A stretch of 64,000 nt of DNA. Origin: Massilia antarctica. Lineage in GTDB: Bacteria > Pseudomonadota > Gammaproteobacteria > Burkholderiales > Burkholderiaceae_D. The DNA lies in assembly GCF_015689335.1 (NCBI RefSeq), contig NZ_CP065053.1, positions 6,448,001 to 6,512,000 of the forward strand. The letters are read 5' to 3'. The translations under genes were made by a program, and so were the position numbers. Below, piece after piece: positions 42,011-51,044 of this stretch. The notes under the pieces are model-generated. The model did no database searches and was not told the origin of the DNA. It saw only the letters and a list, made by a program, of their open reading frames with translations. The first letter of the stretch is position 1. Every line of letters begins with the position of its first letter.

Positions 42011-43045
42011 TTGAAATCATCTTCGCTTTGCCTGATCGCCGCCATGTTCGCGGGCGCGGCCACCGTCCCATCCGCCATGGCCGCCAGCGCGCCGTCCGCC
42101 CTGACCATCGAGGCGGTCAATGCCGCCGGCAAGACGCCGGCTGCGGCGGACTCGCCGGCCAAGCCGGTCAAGGGGGCGAAAGCGGGCAAGGCGGGCAAGG
42201 CTGCCGCGCCAGCCCTGCTGCGCGCCCAGATCCTGCTCGACCGCGCGCGCTTTTCCAGCGGCGAGATCGATGCCGCCGCGGGCTCGAACATGCGCCTGGC
42301 GCTGAGCGGCTTCCAGAAGAAAGCCGGCCTGGAACCGTCCGGCATCCTTGACGAGGCGACCTGGGCCGCCCTGAACGCCGACCAGGCCGACGCCCTGATC
42401 AGCTACACCCTGAGCGACGCCGATGTGGCCGGTCCGTTCGACCCGATCCCCGAGAGCATGGCCGAGAAAGCCAAGCTGGCCACGCTCGGCTACAGCAGCG
42501 CACTCGAAGCGCTGGGCGAAAAATTCCACCTCAGCCCGGCCCTGCTGACGCGCCTCAATCCGGGCAAGGAGATCGGCCGCGCCGGCGACACCATCGTCGT
42601 CCCGAACGTGCTCGACATCGAGCCCTTGCCGAAAGCCGCGAAAATCGTGGTGGACCGCTCGGACCGCTCCCTGACCCTGCTCGACGCCGACGGCAAGGTG
42701 CTCGCCCAGTTCCCCTCGTCCACCGGCAGCGCCCACGATCCGCTGCCAATCGGCACCTGGAAAGTCAACGGCGTGGCACGCCACCCGGTCTACCACTACA
42801 ACCCGAAACTGTTCTGGGATGCCAGCCCGGGCGACAAGAAAGCCAAGCTGCCGGCCGGCCCCAACAACCCGGTGGGCGTGGCCTGGGTCGATCTGTCGAA
42901 AGACCATTACGGCATCCATGGCACTCCGGTGCCGGCCTCGATCGGCAAGACCCAGTCGCACGGCTGCATCCGCCTGACCAACTGGGATGTGACCACCCTG
43001 ACCGAGTCGGTCGGCTACGGTACCGAAGTGCTGTTGCAGGAATGA
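42011..43045 (+). CDS. L,D-transpeptidase (YkuD/ErfK family)
   Basis: The 344-residue periplasmic enzyme has a signal peptide (LCLIAAMFAGAATVPSAMA), an Ala/Lys-rich linker, a peptidoglycan-binding-like helical domain (about 75-125), a LysM-like segment (about 165-205) and a YkuD domain. The catalytic region is YGIHGTPVP followed by SHGCIRL with the nucleophilic Cys. It would cross-link peptidoglycan or attach proteins to it. Translation starts at TTG behind AAGGGG. The M23 peptidase gene follows 52 bp later, forming a cell-wall pair. Confidence 0.9.
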   Translation: MKSSSLCLIAAMFAGAATVPSAMAASAPSALTIEAVNAAGKTPAAADSPAKPVKGAKAGKAGKAAAPALLRAQILLDRARFSSGEIDAAAGSNMRLALSGFQKKAGLEPSGILDEATWAALNADQADALISYTLSDADVAGPFDPIPESMAEKAKLATLGYSSALEALGEKFHLSPALLTRLNPGKEIGRAGDTIVVPNVLDIEPLPKAAKIVVDRSDRSLTLLDADGKVLAQFPSSTGSAHDPLPIGTWKVNGVARHPVYHYNPKLFWDASPGDKKAKLPAGPNNPVGVAWVDLSKDHYGIHGTPVPASIGKTQSHGCIRLTNWDVTTLTESVGYGTEVLLQE

Positions 43046-43097
43046 ACAAGCAGAACCTTCGGGCGGCACCACCTTCACAACGAAAAAGGATAATTTT

Positions 43098-43817
43098 ATG
43101 AAATGGCTACTTACTTTCCTGGCAGGCTTGCTGCTCGGCGCAGGCTCCCTGTTCGTCTACCTGCGCACGGTGCCCGTGCCCAAGCCGGCGCAGGTGGTGG
43201 TGGTGGCGCCCGCCGCACCGGCCACCCCAGCGGCCGCGGCGGCGGCCCCCGCCGGCGTTTCCTTGCCGGTGTCCGAACTGCCCGGCGTGCCGGTGGTGAG
43301 CACCGACCTGAGCGAACTCGACCTGCCGCTGCGTCCGGCCACGAGCGACGTCGCCACGCCCACCGCCAGCCCGGCCGCCACGCCGACGACCGGCAAGCTG
43401 ATGATACCGGTCGACGGCATCAAGCTGGCCAGCCTGCGCGACAACTTCGACCAGCCGCGCGGCACCGAACGTCACCATGAAGCGCTCGACATCATGGCGC
43501 CCAAGGGCACCAAGGTGGTGGCGGCGGCCGACGGCAAACTGGTCAAGCTGTTCAACAGCAAGCCGGGCGGCCTGACGGTGTACCAGTTCGATCCGAGCGA
43601 AAAATACGCTTACTACTACGCGCACCTGGACCGTTATGCCGAGGGCGTGAAGGAAGGCATGGATCTCAAGCGGGGCGACCTGATCGGCTATGTCGGCGTG
43701 ACCGGCAATTCGGACCCGAACGCACCCCACCTGCACTTCGCCGTGGTCGAACTGACGGCCGAAAAGAAATGGTGGAAAGGCACGCCCATCAATCCCTTCC
43801 CCCTGATGGGCGAGTAA
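43098..43817 (+). CDS. M23-family (LytM-like) peptidoglycan endopeptidase
   Basis: The 239-residue protein has one N-terminal membrane anchor (residues 4-22), a Pro/Ala/Val-rich linker and a LytM domain (about 105-235). The zinc site is visible: HHEALD (first His/Asp) and HLHF. The intact ligands suggest active endopeptidase. It follows the L,D-transpeptidase gene on the same strand. Its TAA directly abuts the stop of the convergent PEP-CTERM gene. Confidence 0.9.
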   Translation: MKWLLTFLAGLLLGAGSLFVYLRTVPVPKPAQVVVVAPAAPATPAAAAAAPAGVSLPVSELPGVPVVSTDLSELDLPLRPATSDVATPTASPAATPTTGKLMIPVDGIKLASLRDNFDQPRGTERHHEALDIMAPKGTKVVAAADGKLVKLFNSKPGGLTVYQFDPSEKYAYYYAHLDRYAEGVKEGMDLKRGDLIGYVGVTGNSDPNAPHLHFAVVELTAEKKWWKGTPINPFPLMGE

Positions 43818-44945
43818 TCAGTTCTGGCGCAGGGGGCGCACTTTCCGTGCGCGCCCCATCCCGAGCAGCATCATGCATGCTCCCAACGCCAAGATGGCCG
43901 GCGTGCCCGGCTCATCCACCTTGGCCACCCCGCCGTCGGGGGTGAGCAGGAAACCGCGGCACAGGCCGGTCGTATTGCAGCCGTGCGCGGTAATCTGGCC
44001 CAGGTCGTTGATATCGGCCGCGTAATTGAGCGTCCAGCCGAAACCCGGTCCCACTAAAGCATTCAAATCGAGCATGCCGCCATCCGCATACAGGAAGGCG
44101 TGCACCGCCTTGCCGCCGGCGATGTCGGAACTGCCCACCGCCTGGCCCGCATTATTGATCCCGTAGCTGACGCTGTTGGCGCCGCCCAGGGTGTTCAGGT
44201 CGGTCATGATGCCATTGTCGAAGACGAAGGCGTGCGCGCTGGCGTCACCTGCCAGATAGGAAAAGCCGGCCACCGCGCCGCGGTCGTTGATCCGGTTCGC
44301 TTCGCTGTAATCGCCGCCCAGGGTACCGAGGTCGTGCATGCCGCTGTCATCGGCGCGGAAAGCATGATACTGGCCGTTGGCGAGGTCGGCGCGCCCGACC
44401 ACCACCCCGCTGTTGTTGATGTCGGCGCCGAGGCTGCTGCTGCCGCCCAGGGTGCCGAGGTCGCGCATCTGGCCGCCCGGTGTGTAGCGGAAGGCGGCCT
44501 GGGTGCCGTCCGCGCGTTCGGCGCTGCCGCCGACCTGGCCGGCATTGTTGATGCCCTTGGCGTCGCTGTTGCGGCCGCCCAGGCTGCCGAGGGTGTCGAT
44601 CTTGCCTGCGCTAAAGGTCACCGCGCGCGATTCGCCGCCGGCGCTGAGCACCTGCCCGGCCGCCACGCCGGCATCGTTGATGCCGCTGGCAACGCTGCGG
44701 GTCGACTTGTCGGGGCTCAGGCTGTGCATGGCGCCGTTGCGCGACACGTAGGCGCTGCTGATGTTGTTGCTGTTGAGCGAGTAGCCGACCACGGATCCGC
44801 TGTTGTTGATGGCGCGCACGTCGCCGCTGTCGCCGCCCAGGCTGCCGAGGTTCTTGACTGAGTATAAAGGCGCGGCCTGGGCAGCGGCCGGGACCAGGAA
44901 AATGGACAGCAGACCAAGCTGCAGCAGGCGCGGTGTGACAGGCAT
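43818..44945 (-). CDS. HAF-repeat exported protein with PEP-CTERM-like tail
   Basis: The 375-residue protein has a signal peptide (LLSIFLVPAAAQA) and about seven HAF-type repeats of roughly 48 residues with the core LGTLGG-x-S-x-A-x-x-INN-x-G-x-VVG. The C-terminus reads DEPGTPAILALGACMMLLGM followed by RARK, a PEP-CTERM-like sorting signal (EP-G-T, hydrophobic helix, Arg cluster), which would be handled by an exosortase system elsewhere. It is likely an exopolysaccharide-associated surface protein. GGAG precedes the ATG. Confidence 0.8.
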   Translation of the reverse strand: MPVTPRLLQLGLLSIFLVPAAAQAAPLYSVKNLGSLGGDSGDVRAINNSGSVVGYSLNSNNISSAYVSRNGAMHSLSPDKSTRSVASGINDAGVAAGQVLSAGGESRAVTFSAGKIDTLGSLGGRNSDAKGINNAGQVGGSAERADGTQAAFRYTPGGQMRDLGTLGGSSSLGADINNSGVVVGRADLANGQYHAFRADDSGMHDLGTLGGDYSEANRINDRGAVAGFSYLAGDASAHAFVFDNGIMTDLNTLGGANSVSYGINNAGQAVGSSDIAGGKAVHAFLYADGGMLDLNALVGPGFGWTLNYAADINDLGQITAHGCNTTGLCRGFLLTPDGGVAKVDEPGTPAILALGACMMLLGMGRARKVRPLRQN

Positions 44946-45082
44946 GAGGAACTCCAGAACAGTGAACAGACGCGCCTGCTTCGGCGCGTGCGTCGATTCT
45001 AAACCCGATTTCCGCACACACTTTATGTTGCCGCCAAAATAGTTCCAAGCATACACACTCTGCCTGGGTTTTCTCGCGGGAA

Positions 45083-46834
45083 CTATTCGTTGATATCCAT
45101 TCCCACGTTCACGGCGGCGTAGGCACGCTGCACGGCGACCGCCTCCTTGCTGTTCTTGCCATACAGTTCCTCGGCCGCCGCCAGCACCTTGGCGCGCGCA
45201 TCCTTGTAGTCGGTGCTGGACGTAAAGCGCGTGGTGGCGGCGTTGAACCAGATGCGGTAAGCCTTGTCCAGGCCGATGCCGCTCATCGCCCGCGGCGTGC
45301 CGCTGAGGTAGCTGCTGTGGGCGTCGCTGGCCGGGTCGGCGTCCGAGCCCTGCGCCAGGAAATAAAACATGCGGTTGTTCGGGCCGCTGCTGTAATGCAC
45401 GTCCATGCGCCTGAGCCTGGTCGACCAGGCATCCGGACTGGTGCCGTCCTTGCTCGGACGAATCATGTAGCGCAAGGGGGTGCCGCTCTTGCTGATCTCC
45501 TTGCCGATCATCCAGTCGTTGCCGCCGGCGGGGATCAGCGCGCCGCCGGCGCCGGCGCGCGCATAGGCTTCGACCACTTCGCCGGTGATGTCGGACGACG
45601 ATTCATTCAATCCGCCCGACTCGCCCGCGTACACCAGGCGCGAGGTGGCGTCGGTGACGCCATGGCCCATCTCGTGGCCCACCACATCGAGCGCGCCCAG
45701 GCTGTTGAAGGTCGAACCGTCGCCGATGAACATGCATTTGCAGGTGTCGCTGTAGTAGGCATTGTCGTAGGCGGTGTTGATGTGGGCCGCGATGTAGGTG
45801 GCGGTGTCCTGCCCGTCCAGCGCATGCCAGCCCAGCGCATTCTTGAGCATGTCATAGGTATTGGCCAGGCCCCACATGGCGTTCACCGCCGCCGTCTGGC
45901 CGTTGGCGCCGGTGGTGCTGGCGCCGGCCACATACTGCTTGCCGTCGCCCCAGGCATTGGCGCTGCTGGTGAACACTTCCCCGGCCGTGGTGCCGTGATC
46001 GGCGTTGGTGACCGCCAGAGCGCCGAACTTGCCGCCCCTGGCGCGCAGCGGATCGATCATGCGAAAGCCGGCGCCGCCCTCGGTCGTGCTGAGCGGCACC
46101 TCGCCGTTGTACTGGCTCTTGCCGCTGCCGGCGACGCTCTGCAGCATGCTCCACTGCGCCAGGATGCGGCCGTTGCGGGCGCTGACGATGGTGTCGTGGT
46201 AGACCGGCAGCGCAGCGGCGCGCAGGCGCGTGCCCACCAGCCAGGCCAGCTCGTAGCCGGCCACCACATCGGTCATGTCGAGCGCATTGAGCTCGTGGTC
46301 GGACTTGGCCAGCGCGGCCGGCAGGCGCTCGCTCCAGACCAGCGGGAAGATGACCAGTTCGGCCGCCGGCGGCGTCTCGGCCACCGCGCCCGCCCGCACC
46401 GACCGCTGCGCCAGCGCGATGGCTTCGGCCGCCGTCAACGCCGGCTTCACATTGAATTCGGCCGTGGCCGCGCCGAGCTGGTTGGCGCTGCCGCGCCCGA
46501 GGTGGACCCGCCGCGCCGACACCGATTCGCGCACGATGTTGCCGGCGCCATCGGTCACGATCACCGATTCCGACCCGAACACGCGTACGCCTTTATACAT
46601 ATGGTGGACGCGCACCACCATGCTACCCTGTAAGCCCGGATGCTGGCTGGCCAGCAGGAAATGGTGGTCGGCATCCAGCCCGAGCCCGGGAGCTTGCGCG
46701 GCCAACCGGGTGACCAGCGCGGCGGCGTTGGGCGCCGCTGTCACGGGGCCGTTCATCAGCGGCGGCGGCGCGGCGCTCGCGCTCAGGTAAACAGCAGCAA
46801 GCGCGACAGCCAGCAGGGTCGGACGAAAGTTCAT
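45083..46834 (-). CDS. Secreted M4 (thermolysin-like) metallopeptidase
   Basis: The 583-residue preproprotein has a signal peptide (ending SASA-AP), an FTP/PepSY-type propeptide (about 30-215) and a thermolysin-like catalytic domain. The zinc motif is VVGHEMGHGVTD with the third ligand in GGLNESSSDI, and the catalytic His lies in the C-terminal HYSSG segment (DVHYSSGPNNRMFYFLAQ). It would degrade proteins outside the cell. The ATG is behind CTGGAG. It is monocistronic. Confidence 0.92.
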   Translation of the reverse strand: MNFRPTLLAVALAAVYLSASAAPPPLMNGPVTAAPNAAALVTRLAAQAPGLGLDADHHFLLASQHPGLQGSMVVRVHHMYKGVRVFGSESVIVTDGAGNIVRESVSARRVHLGRGSANQLGAATAEFNVKPALTAAEAIALAQRSVRAGAVAETPPAAELVIFPLVWSERLPAALAKSDHELNALDMTDVVAGYELAWLVGTRLRAAALPVYHDTIVSARNGRILAQWSMLQSVAGSGKSQYNGEVPLSTTEGGAGFRMIDPLRARGGKFGALAVTNADHGTTAGEVFTSSANAWGDGKQYVAGASTTGANGQTAAVNAMWGLANTYDMLKNALGWHALDGQDTATYIAAHINTAYDNAYYSDTCKCMFIGDGSTFNSLGALDVVGHEMGHGVTDATSRLVYAGESGGLNESSSDITGEVVEAYARAGAGGALIPAGGNDWMIGKEISKSGTPLRYMIRPSKDGTSPDAWSTRLRRMDVHYSSGPNNRMFYFLAQGSDADPASDAHSSYLSGTPRAMSGIGLDKAYRIWFNAATTRFTSSTDYKDARAKVLAAAEELYGKNSKEAVAVQRAYAAVNVGMDINE

Positions 46835-47040
46835 CAAGCATCTCCAGTGAAAAGGCCCTACACCAGAAATGGCGCAGGCAACACCGATTGTCACAGCAGA
46901 AATCCATGAAGAATTTGCTCAAACGCAAAGAAAAGCGGAAATCCGGGGCGTTCGCCGTCATCGTACGGTCATGCGAGCTTGCTACGCTCTGCGTTTTTGC
47001 AGTGTCAACACTTGTTCCCACCAAACCGGAGTCCATGACG

Positions 47041-48201
47041 ATGTACCACGTGTCCCGTACCACCCTGTCCCTGATGTGCGCCGCCAGCGCGGCGGTGATG
47101 ATGACTGCTTGCGGCGGCGACCCTGCCCCCGAACTGCAAAATCCGGGCGCCAGCTGGCCGCAGCAGCCGGCCGTGACCGGGCACCGCGGCGCTTCCGCCC
47201 TGCGTCCGGAGCACACCCTGGCGTCGTACAAGAAGGCGATTGAAGACGGCGCCGACATCGTCGAGCCGGACCTGGTGGCGACCAAAGATGGCGTGCTGGT
47301 GGCGCGCCACGAAAACGAGATCTCGGGCACGACCAACGTGTCGGCCTTGCCGCAGTTCGCCGGCCGCAAGGCCACCAAGACCATCGACGGCATCCCCGTC
47401 ACCGGCTGGTTCACGGAAGACTTCACCCTGGCCGAGCTGAAAACCTTGCGAGCGAAAGAGCGCATTCCCGCCAACCGCCCGGCCAACGCCGCGTTCGACG
47501 GCCAGTTCGAGGTGCCAACCCTGCAGGAAGTGATCGACCTGGTGAAGCAGGAAATCCAGGCGCGCAAGAAGACCATCGGCATCTACCCCGAGACCAAGCA
47601 CCCGACCTACTTCAAGAGCATCGGCCTGCCGCTCGAAAAGCGCCTGGTCGACCAGCTGGTGGCCAATGGCTACCGCGGCAAGGACGCCGCAGTGTACCTG
47701 CAATCGTTTGAAGTGGCCAACCTGAAGGAACTGCGCAAGCTGACCGACATGCGCATCGTGCAGCTGATCGACAATCCGGCCAATCCACCGGCGCCCAACG
47801 GCGCGCCGCGCAATGCGCCCTACGACTTCGTCGCCGCCGGCAGCAAGAGCACCTACAAGGACCTGACCACGCCGGCCGGGCTGAAAGAGATCGCCACGTA
47901 CGCGGACGCCGTGTCGCCGTACAAGGAAGTGATCATCGCGCGCACCGCCGCCAATGAACTGGGCAAGCCGACCAGCTTCGTGGCGGACGCCCACGCCGCC
48001 GGCCTCAAAGTGCACACCTGGACCCTGCGTCCGGAAAACCCGTTCCTGCCGCCGAGCATGCGCCGTGGCGACGTCGCTTCGCCCAGCGAGCGCGGTGACG
48101 CCGTGGCCGAAATCATGGCCTACCTGAACGCCGGCATCGACGGCTTCTTCACCGACGATCCGGCCGTGGGGCGCGCGGCGGTGACGCAGTTCAAGAAATA
48201 A
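47041..48201 (+). CDS. Glycerophosphodiester phosphodiesterase lipoprotein
   Basis: The 386-residue protein is GlpQ-like. A lipoprotein signal (LSLMCAASAAVMMTAC) places the lipobox Cys near residue 21. The catalytic region includes GHRGASALRPEHTLASY (His-Arg and Glu), EPDLVATKDGVLVARHE (Glu-Asp, second His) and late HTWTLRPEN and DGFFTDDP. It would release glycerol 3-phosphate from glycerophosphodiesters in the periplasm. An ATG two codons upstream (47035) is too close to GGAG, so 47041 is preferred. Confidence 0.88.
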   Translation: MYHVSRTTLSLMCAASAAVMMTACGGDPAPELQNPGASWPQQPAVTGHRGASALRPEHTLASYKKAIEDGADIVEPDLVATKDGVLVARHENEISGTTNVSALPQFAGRKATKTIDGIPVTGWFTEDFTLAELKTLRAKERIPANRPANAAFDGQFEVPTLQEVIDLVKQEIQARKKTIGIYPETKHPTYFKSIGLPLEKRLVDQLVANGYRGKDAAVYLQSFEVANLKELRKLTDMRIVQLIDNPANPPAPNGAPRNAPYDFVAAGSKSTYKDLTTPAGLKEIATYADAVSPYKEVIIARTAANELGKPTSFVADAHAAGLKVHTWTLRPENPFLPPSMRRGDVASPSERGDAVAEIMAYLNAGIDGFFTDDPAVGRAAVTQFKK

Positions 48202-48214
48202 TCAGGCAGCTTGC

Positions 48215-48244
48215 TGGTCCCTCCCGATTGAGCGGGAAGGGCCA
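48215..48244. terminator. Stem-loop between convergent genes
   Basis: TGGTCCCTCCCG (48215-48226) can pair with CGGGAAGGGCCA (48233-48244) with one mismatch and one G-U pair around a 6-nt loop. It sits between the end of the GDPD gene and the end of the next minus-strand gene. Confidence 0.5.
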
Positions 48245-48254
48245 GGGATCGGAC

Positions 48255-48761
48255 TCAGGCCTGTGTCCATGACACGCTCACCAGGTTTTCGCTCGGGACA
48301 ACATTGATAGTGATCATCCCGGAATCGCTGGCGGACCACGGTTGTCGATCGTACCCGACTACTTTGGCGCCGCGCACCTTGATCTGCCGGGATAAACCGC
48401 AATCGCCGGCATTGCCCTCGCCTTCCTGGCGTTTGCCGAGCTGCTTGGTGAACTCGGCCATGGCGGCAGGCGTCAGACGCACCACGAAACAAGCGGAATA
48501 GTCACCGGTGAAATCCGGGAAACTTGCTTCCTTGTTGAGAAAGACGGCATTGGCCGGAATCGTCAGATTGGCGAAGTTCTTGATCGCGCTGACGTAAAAT
48601 TCCTCCGGCGGATACAGGGCCTGATACACGGGCCATGCCAGTCCCGCTGCGGCAAGGCCGATAATGGCTTTCCCGAGCCTGCCATTGCGCCATATTGCGA
48701 CCAGGCAGAGCACACCGAGAAGGGGCACGCCAACCGCGAAAACCAAAAAAAATCCATCCAT
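48255..48761 (-). CDS. Uncharacterised membrane-anchored protein
   Basis: The 168-residue protein has two N-terminal hydrophobic helices (about 3-23 and 30-50), then a soluble periplasmic-type domain with NFANLTIPANAVFLNKEASF and a Cys pair (SACFVV, GDCGLS). The last segment is MITINVVPSENLVSVSW. I do not recognise the family. It lies 15 bp past the end of the TonB receptor gene on the same strand, possibly in one operon. Confidence 0.6.
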   Translation of the reverse strand: MDGFFLVFAVGVPLLGVLCLVAIWRNGRLGKAIIGLAAAGLAWPVYQALYPPEEFYVSAIKNFANLTIPANAVFLNKEASFPDFTGDYSACFVVRLTPAAMAEFTKQLGKRQEGEGNAGDCGLSRQIKVRGAKVVGYDRQPWSASDSGMITINVVPSENLVSVSWTQA

Positions 48762-48776
48762 CCGGTCGCTGTGCCC

Positions 48777-50915
48777 TTACCAGTTGCGGTTCCAGCTAAG
48801 GGCCAAGGTGCGCCCCCGGCCGGCGAAGGTGCCGGTCGCATCGAGCGCTGACGCCGACTGCGAATAGTAGCCTACATACTGCTTGTCGAACAGGTTCTCC
48901 ACGCTGACTCCGATCCGTCCATAGGCGCTGTCGAACGTGACCGCCATGTCGGCCAGGGTGTAACCCTTGAAATGCTCTTCCAGATTGCTGGTGCCGACCT
49001 TGCGCCCGATATTGATATCGCGGTCGCGCAAGTGGCTCGCCTGCACGCGCAGCTGGGCCTTGGGTGCCCACTGCCAGTTCGCGCCGAGCACGCCCTTGTC
49101 CGGCCCCTGCGAGCGCGCCGACAGCGCCAGGTCGAGCGGCGCGCCCTGGCTTGCCGCCGTTTTGCCGTCGGTGACGGCGTAGCTGCCGAACACCGACACC
49201 GTCTTCGCAGGGCGCCAGTCGCCCGACACTTCCCAGCCCTTGACCACCGTCGGCACCCGCTCGACCGAGCCGATGCCGGCCGCGTTGACGCGCAGCACGC
49301 TGCCCAGCTTCGAACGCGAATCGTAGCGTGACAGGCCCACCTGCCCGTCCGCGCCGCGCCAGTTGACGCCCACTTCATTGTTGCGGGTGATGATAGGTTT
49401 GAGGTCGATCAGGGTCGCCACCGATTTGCCGTCGGTGCTCACGGCGCGCAGCACCAGGCCGACATCGGGCAGGCCGAAGCCTTCCGAGCTGGCCACGAAG
49501 GCCGACCAGCGCGGCGCCAAGCGCCAGACGGCGCCGAGGTTTTTCACCGACTTCGAAAACTCGGTCTCGCCGCCCTCGACCCGCCGGCTGCCGTACACCG
49601 CCAGGGTGGTGTAGGTGTCGACGGCGAGCCTGGCTTGCTCGTGGCGCACGCCGCCGCGCACGGTCAGCGGGCCGATTTCGTATTCGAGCTGCGCGAACGG
49701 CGCCGTCGATGTGAACTGCAGCTGCGGCACCCAGGTGCGCTTGGTGGCGGCCAGGCGCTGCTGGGTGTTATCCCTGAGCAGATCCAGGCCGAGCGTCACT
49801 TCCAGGCCGCTCACCAGCATGTCGGGACGCACCCAGGTCATGCGCGCGCCGCGCTTGTCGGCGACGATCTGCGACTGGTCCCACAGGGTCCCGACGCTCG
49901 CCAGGCGCGCGTCCTGGAAGGTCGCCACCGAGGTGGCGCCGTACAGCGCCTCGAAATCGTGGCTGAACAATTGGGCGCTGAAGGCGCCGCCGAACAGGTC
50001 ATCGTGGCGGTAATCGAGACTGGCGCTGCGCACCTTGTTACGCGGCGGCTCGCCCGGCGCCCTGCCCGGCAGCGAGGTCGTCGTCACGCCGGCGGCCACT
50101 ACACCAGGCTCGTTCTTGTAGTCGCCATCGCCGCGCAGGTTGAAGCGGTTCAGGCTCAGTTGAATGCGCTGGGCGCCGAAGCGCTGGCCGATCTTGAGGA
50201 ACAGGTCGTCGCCGCGGCTGTCGAGGGTGTCGCCCTGGACGTTATCGATGCCGAGGCGGCGCCCATCGCCGTCGTAACCCATGCCACGCCGCTGCAGGCC
50301 GACGTAGCCGAGCAGGTCGAAGCCGCCATCCTTGTGGGTGACGCTGTAGCCGGTTTTCCAATCCAGGTTATCGGAGCGCAGCTGGCTCGATGCGCGCACG
50401 TTCAGCCCATGCGTGGTGCCGTCGGCGCGCGCGGTCCTGGTGATGTAGTTGATGATGCCGCCGGTCGCGCCCATGCCCTGCATGGCGGAGGCGCCGTTGA
50501 TCACTTCGATGCGCTCGATGATGGCGCTGTCGGCAAAGTAGCCTTCGCGCGCGCCGGCGCGCAGCGGGTTCGATTGCGGTATGCCGTCGAGCAGGATCAG
50601 CGGCTGGCGTCCGCGCAGCGATTCGCCGGTCGAGGTCATTTTCTGGCGGCTCGGCGCGTAGCCCGGCACATAGGTCGCCAGCGCCTGCGACGGGTCGTCG
50701 GCGATCAGGTATTGCGACGCCAGTTCCTGCTGGCTGATGACCGAAATGGCGCCCGGAATCTTGTCCACCGCCTTGGCGCCGCGCGTGGCCGTGACCACCA
50801 CCGTGCTGGAGGGCTCGGCCCCGTCGCCGGCGCTTTGCTGGGCCAGCGCATCCGTGTTCGCCATGAGCAGGCAGGCCAGCGCAACCGCACGGGAAAGGGG
50901 CGTAAGTGTGTTCAT
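48777..50915 (-). CDS. TonB-dependent outer-membrane receptor (iron/siderophore type)
   Basis: The 712-residue receptor has a signal peptide (ALACLLMANTDALA), a plug domain (about 38-170; VVVTATR TonB-box-like region, ISQQELAS, QPLILLDGIPQ, ERIEVINGASAMQGMGATGG) and a 22-strand barrel ending LSWNRNW with the terminal aromatic residue. A Fur-like box lies 53 bp upstream, between it and a divergent PepSY protein gene, so iron-siderophore or haem uptake is likely. The final ligand is not predictable. Confidence 0.88.
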   Translation of the reverse strand: MNTLTPLSRAVALACLLMANTDALAQQSAGDGAEPSSTVVVTATRGAKAVDKIPGAISVISQQELASQYLIADDPSQALATYVPGYAPSRQKMTSTGESLRGRQPLILLDGIPQSNPLRAGAREGYFADSAIIERIEVINGASAMQGMGATGGIINYITRTARADGTTHGLNVRASSQLRSDNLDWKTGYSVTHKDGGFDLLGYVGLQRRGMGYDGDGRRLGIDNVQGDTLDSRGDDLFLKIGQRFGAQRIQLSLNRFNLRGDGDYKNEPGVVAAGVTTTSLPGRAPGEPPRNKVRSASLDYRHDDLFGGAFSAQLFSHDFEALYGATSVATFQDARLASVGTLWDQSQIVADKRGARMTWVRPDMLVSGLEVTLGLDLLRDNTQQRLAATKRTWVPQLQFTSTAPFAQLEYEIGPLTVRGGVRHEQARLAVDTYTTLAVYGSRRVEGGETEFSKSVKNLGAVWRLAPRWSAFVASSEGFGLPDVGLVLRAVSTDGKSVATLIDLKPIITRNNEVGVNWRGADGQVGLSRYDSRSKLGSVLRVNAAGIGSVERVPTVVKGWEVSGDWRPAKTVSVFGSYAVTDGKTAASQGAPLDLALSARSQGPDKGVLGANWQWAPKAQLRVQASHLRDRDINIGRKVGTSNLEEHFKGYTLADMAVTFDSAYGRIGVSVENLFDKQYVGYYSQSASALDATGTFAGRGRTLALSWNRNW

Positions 50916-50967
50916 ACGGGGGAAATCCTTGATCGTGGGACAGATATGTTGACATTCGGAGTATAAT

Positions 50968-50986
50968 GCGAATGATAACGATTCCC
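50968..50986. promoter_or_regulatory. Fur box between the TonB receptor and PepSY genes
   Basis: GCGAATGATAACGATTCCC matches the 19-bp Fur consensus at 13 of 19 positions by hand alignment. A TATAAT hexamer abuts it at 50962-50967. The site can control both divergent genes. Confidence 0.65.
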
Positions 50987-51044
50987 ATTCATTTATTCAA
51001 GAAGCATTAACAATGATGTGCCCTGACCGCGCTTGTTCCTTCCC

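Noticed and set aside
50949..50967. TTGACA followed by TATAAT as a promoter
   Set aside because: Both hexamers are perfect but only 7 bp apart, far too close for sigma-70, so they are not one promoter.
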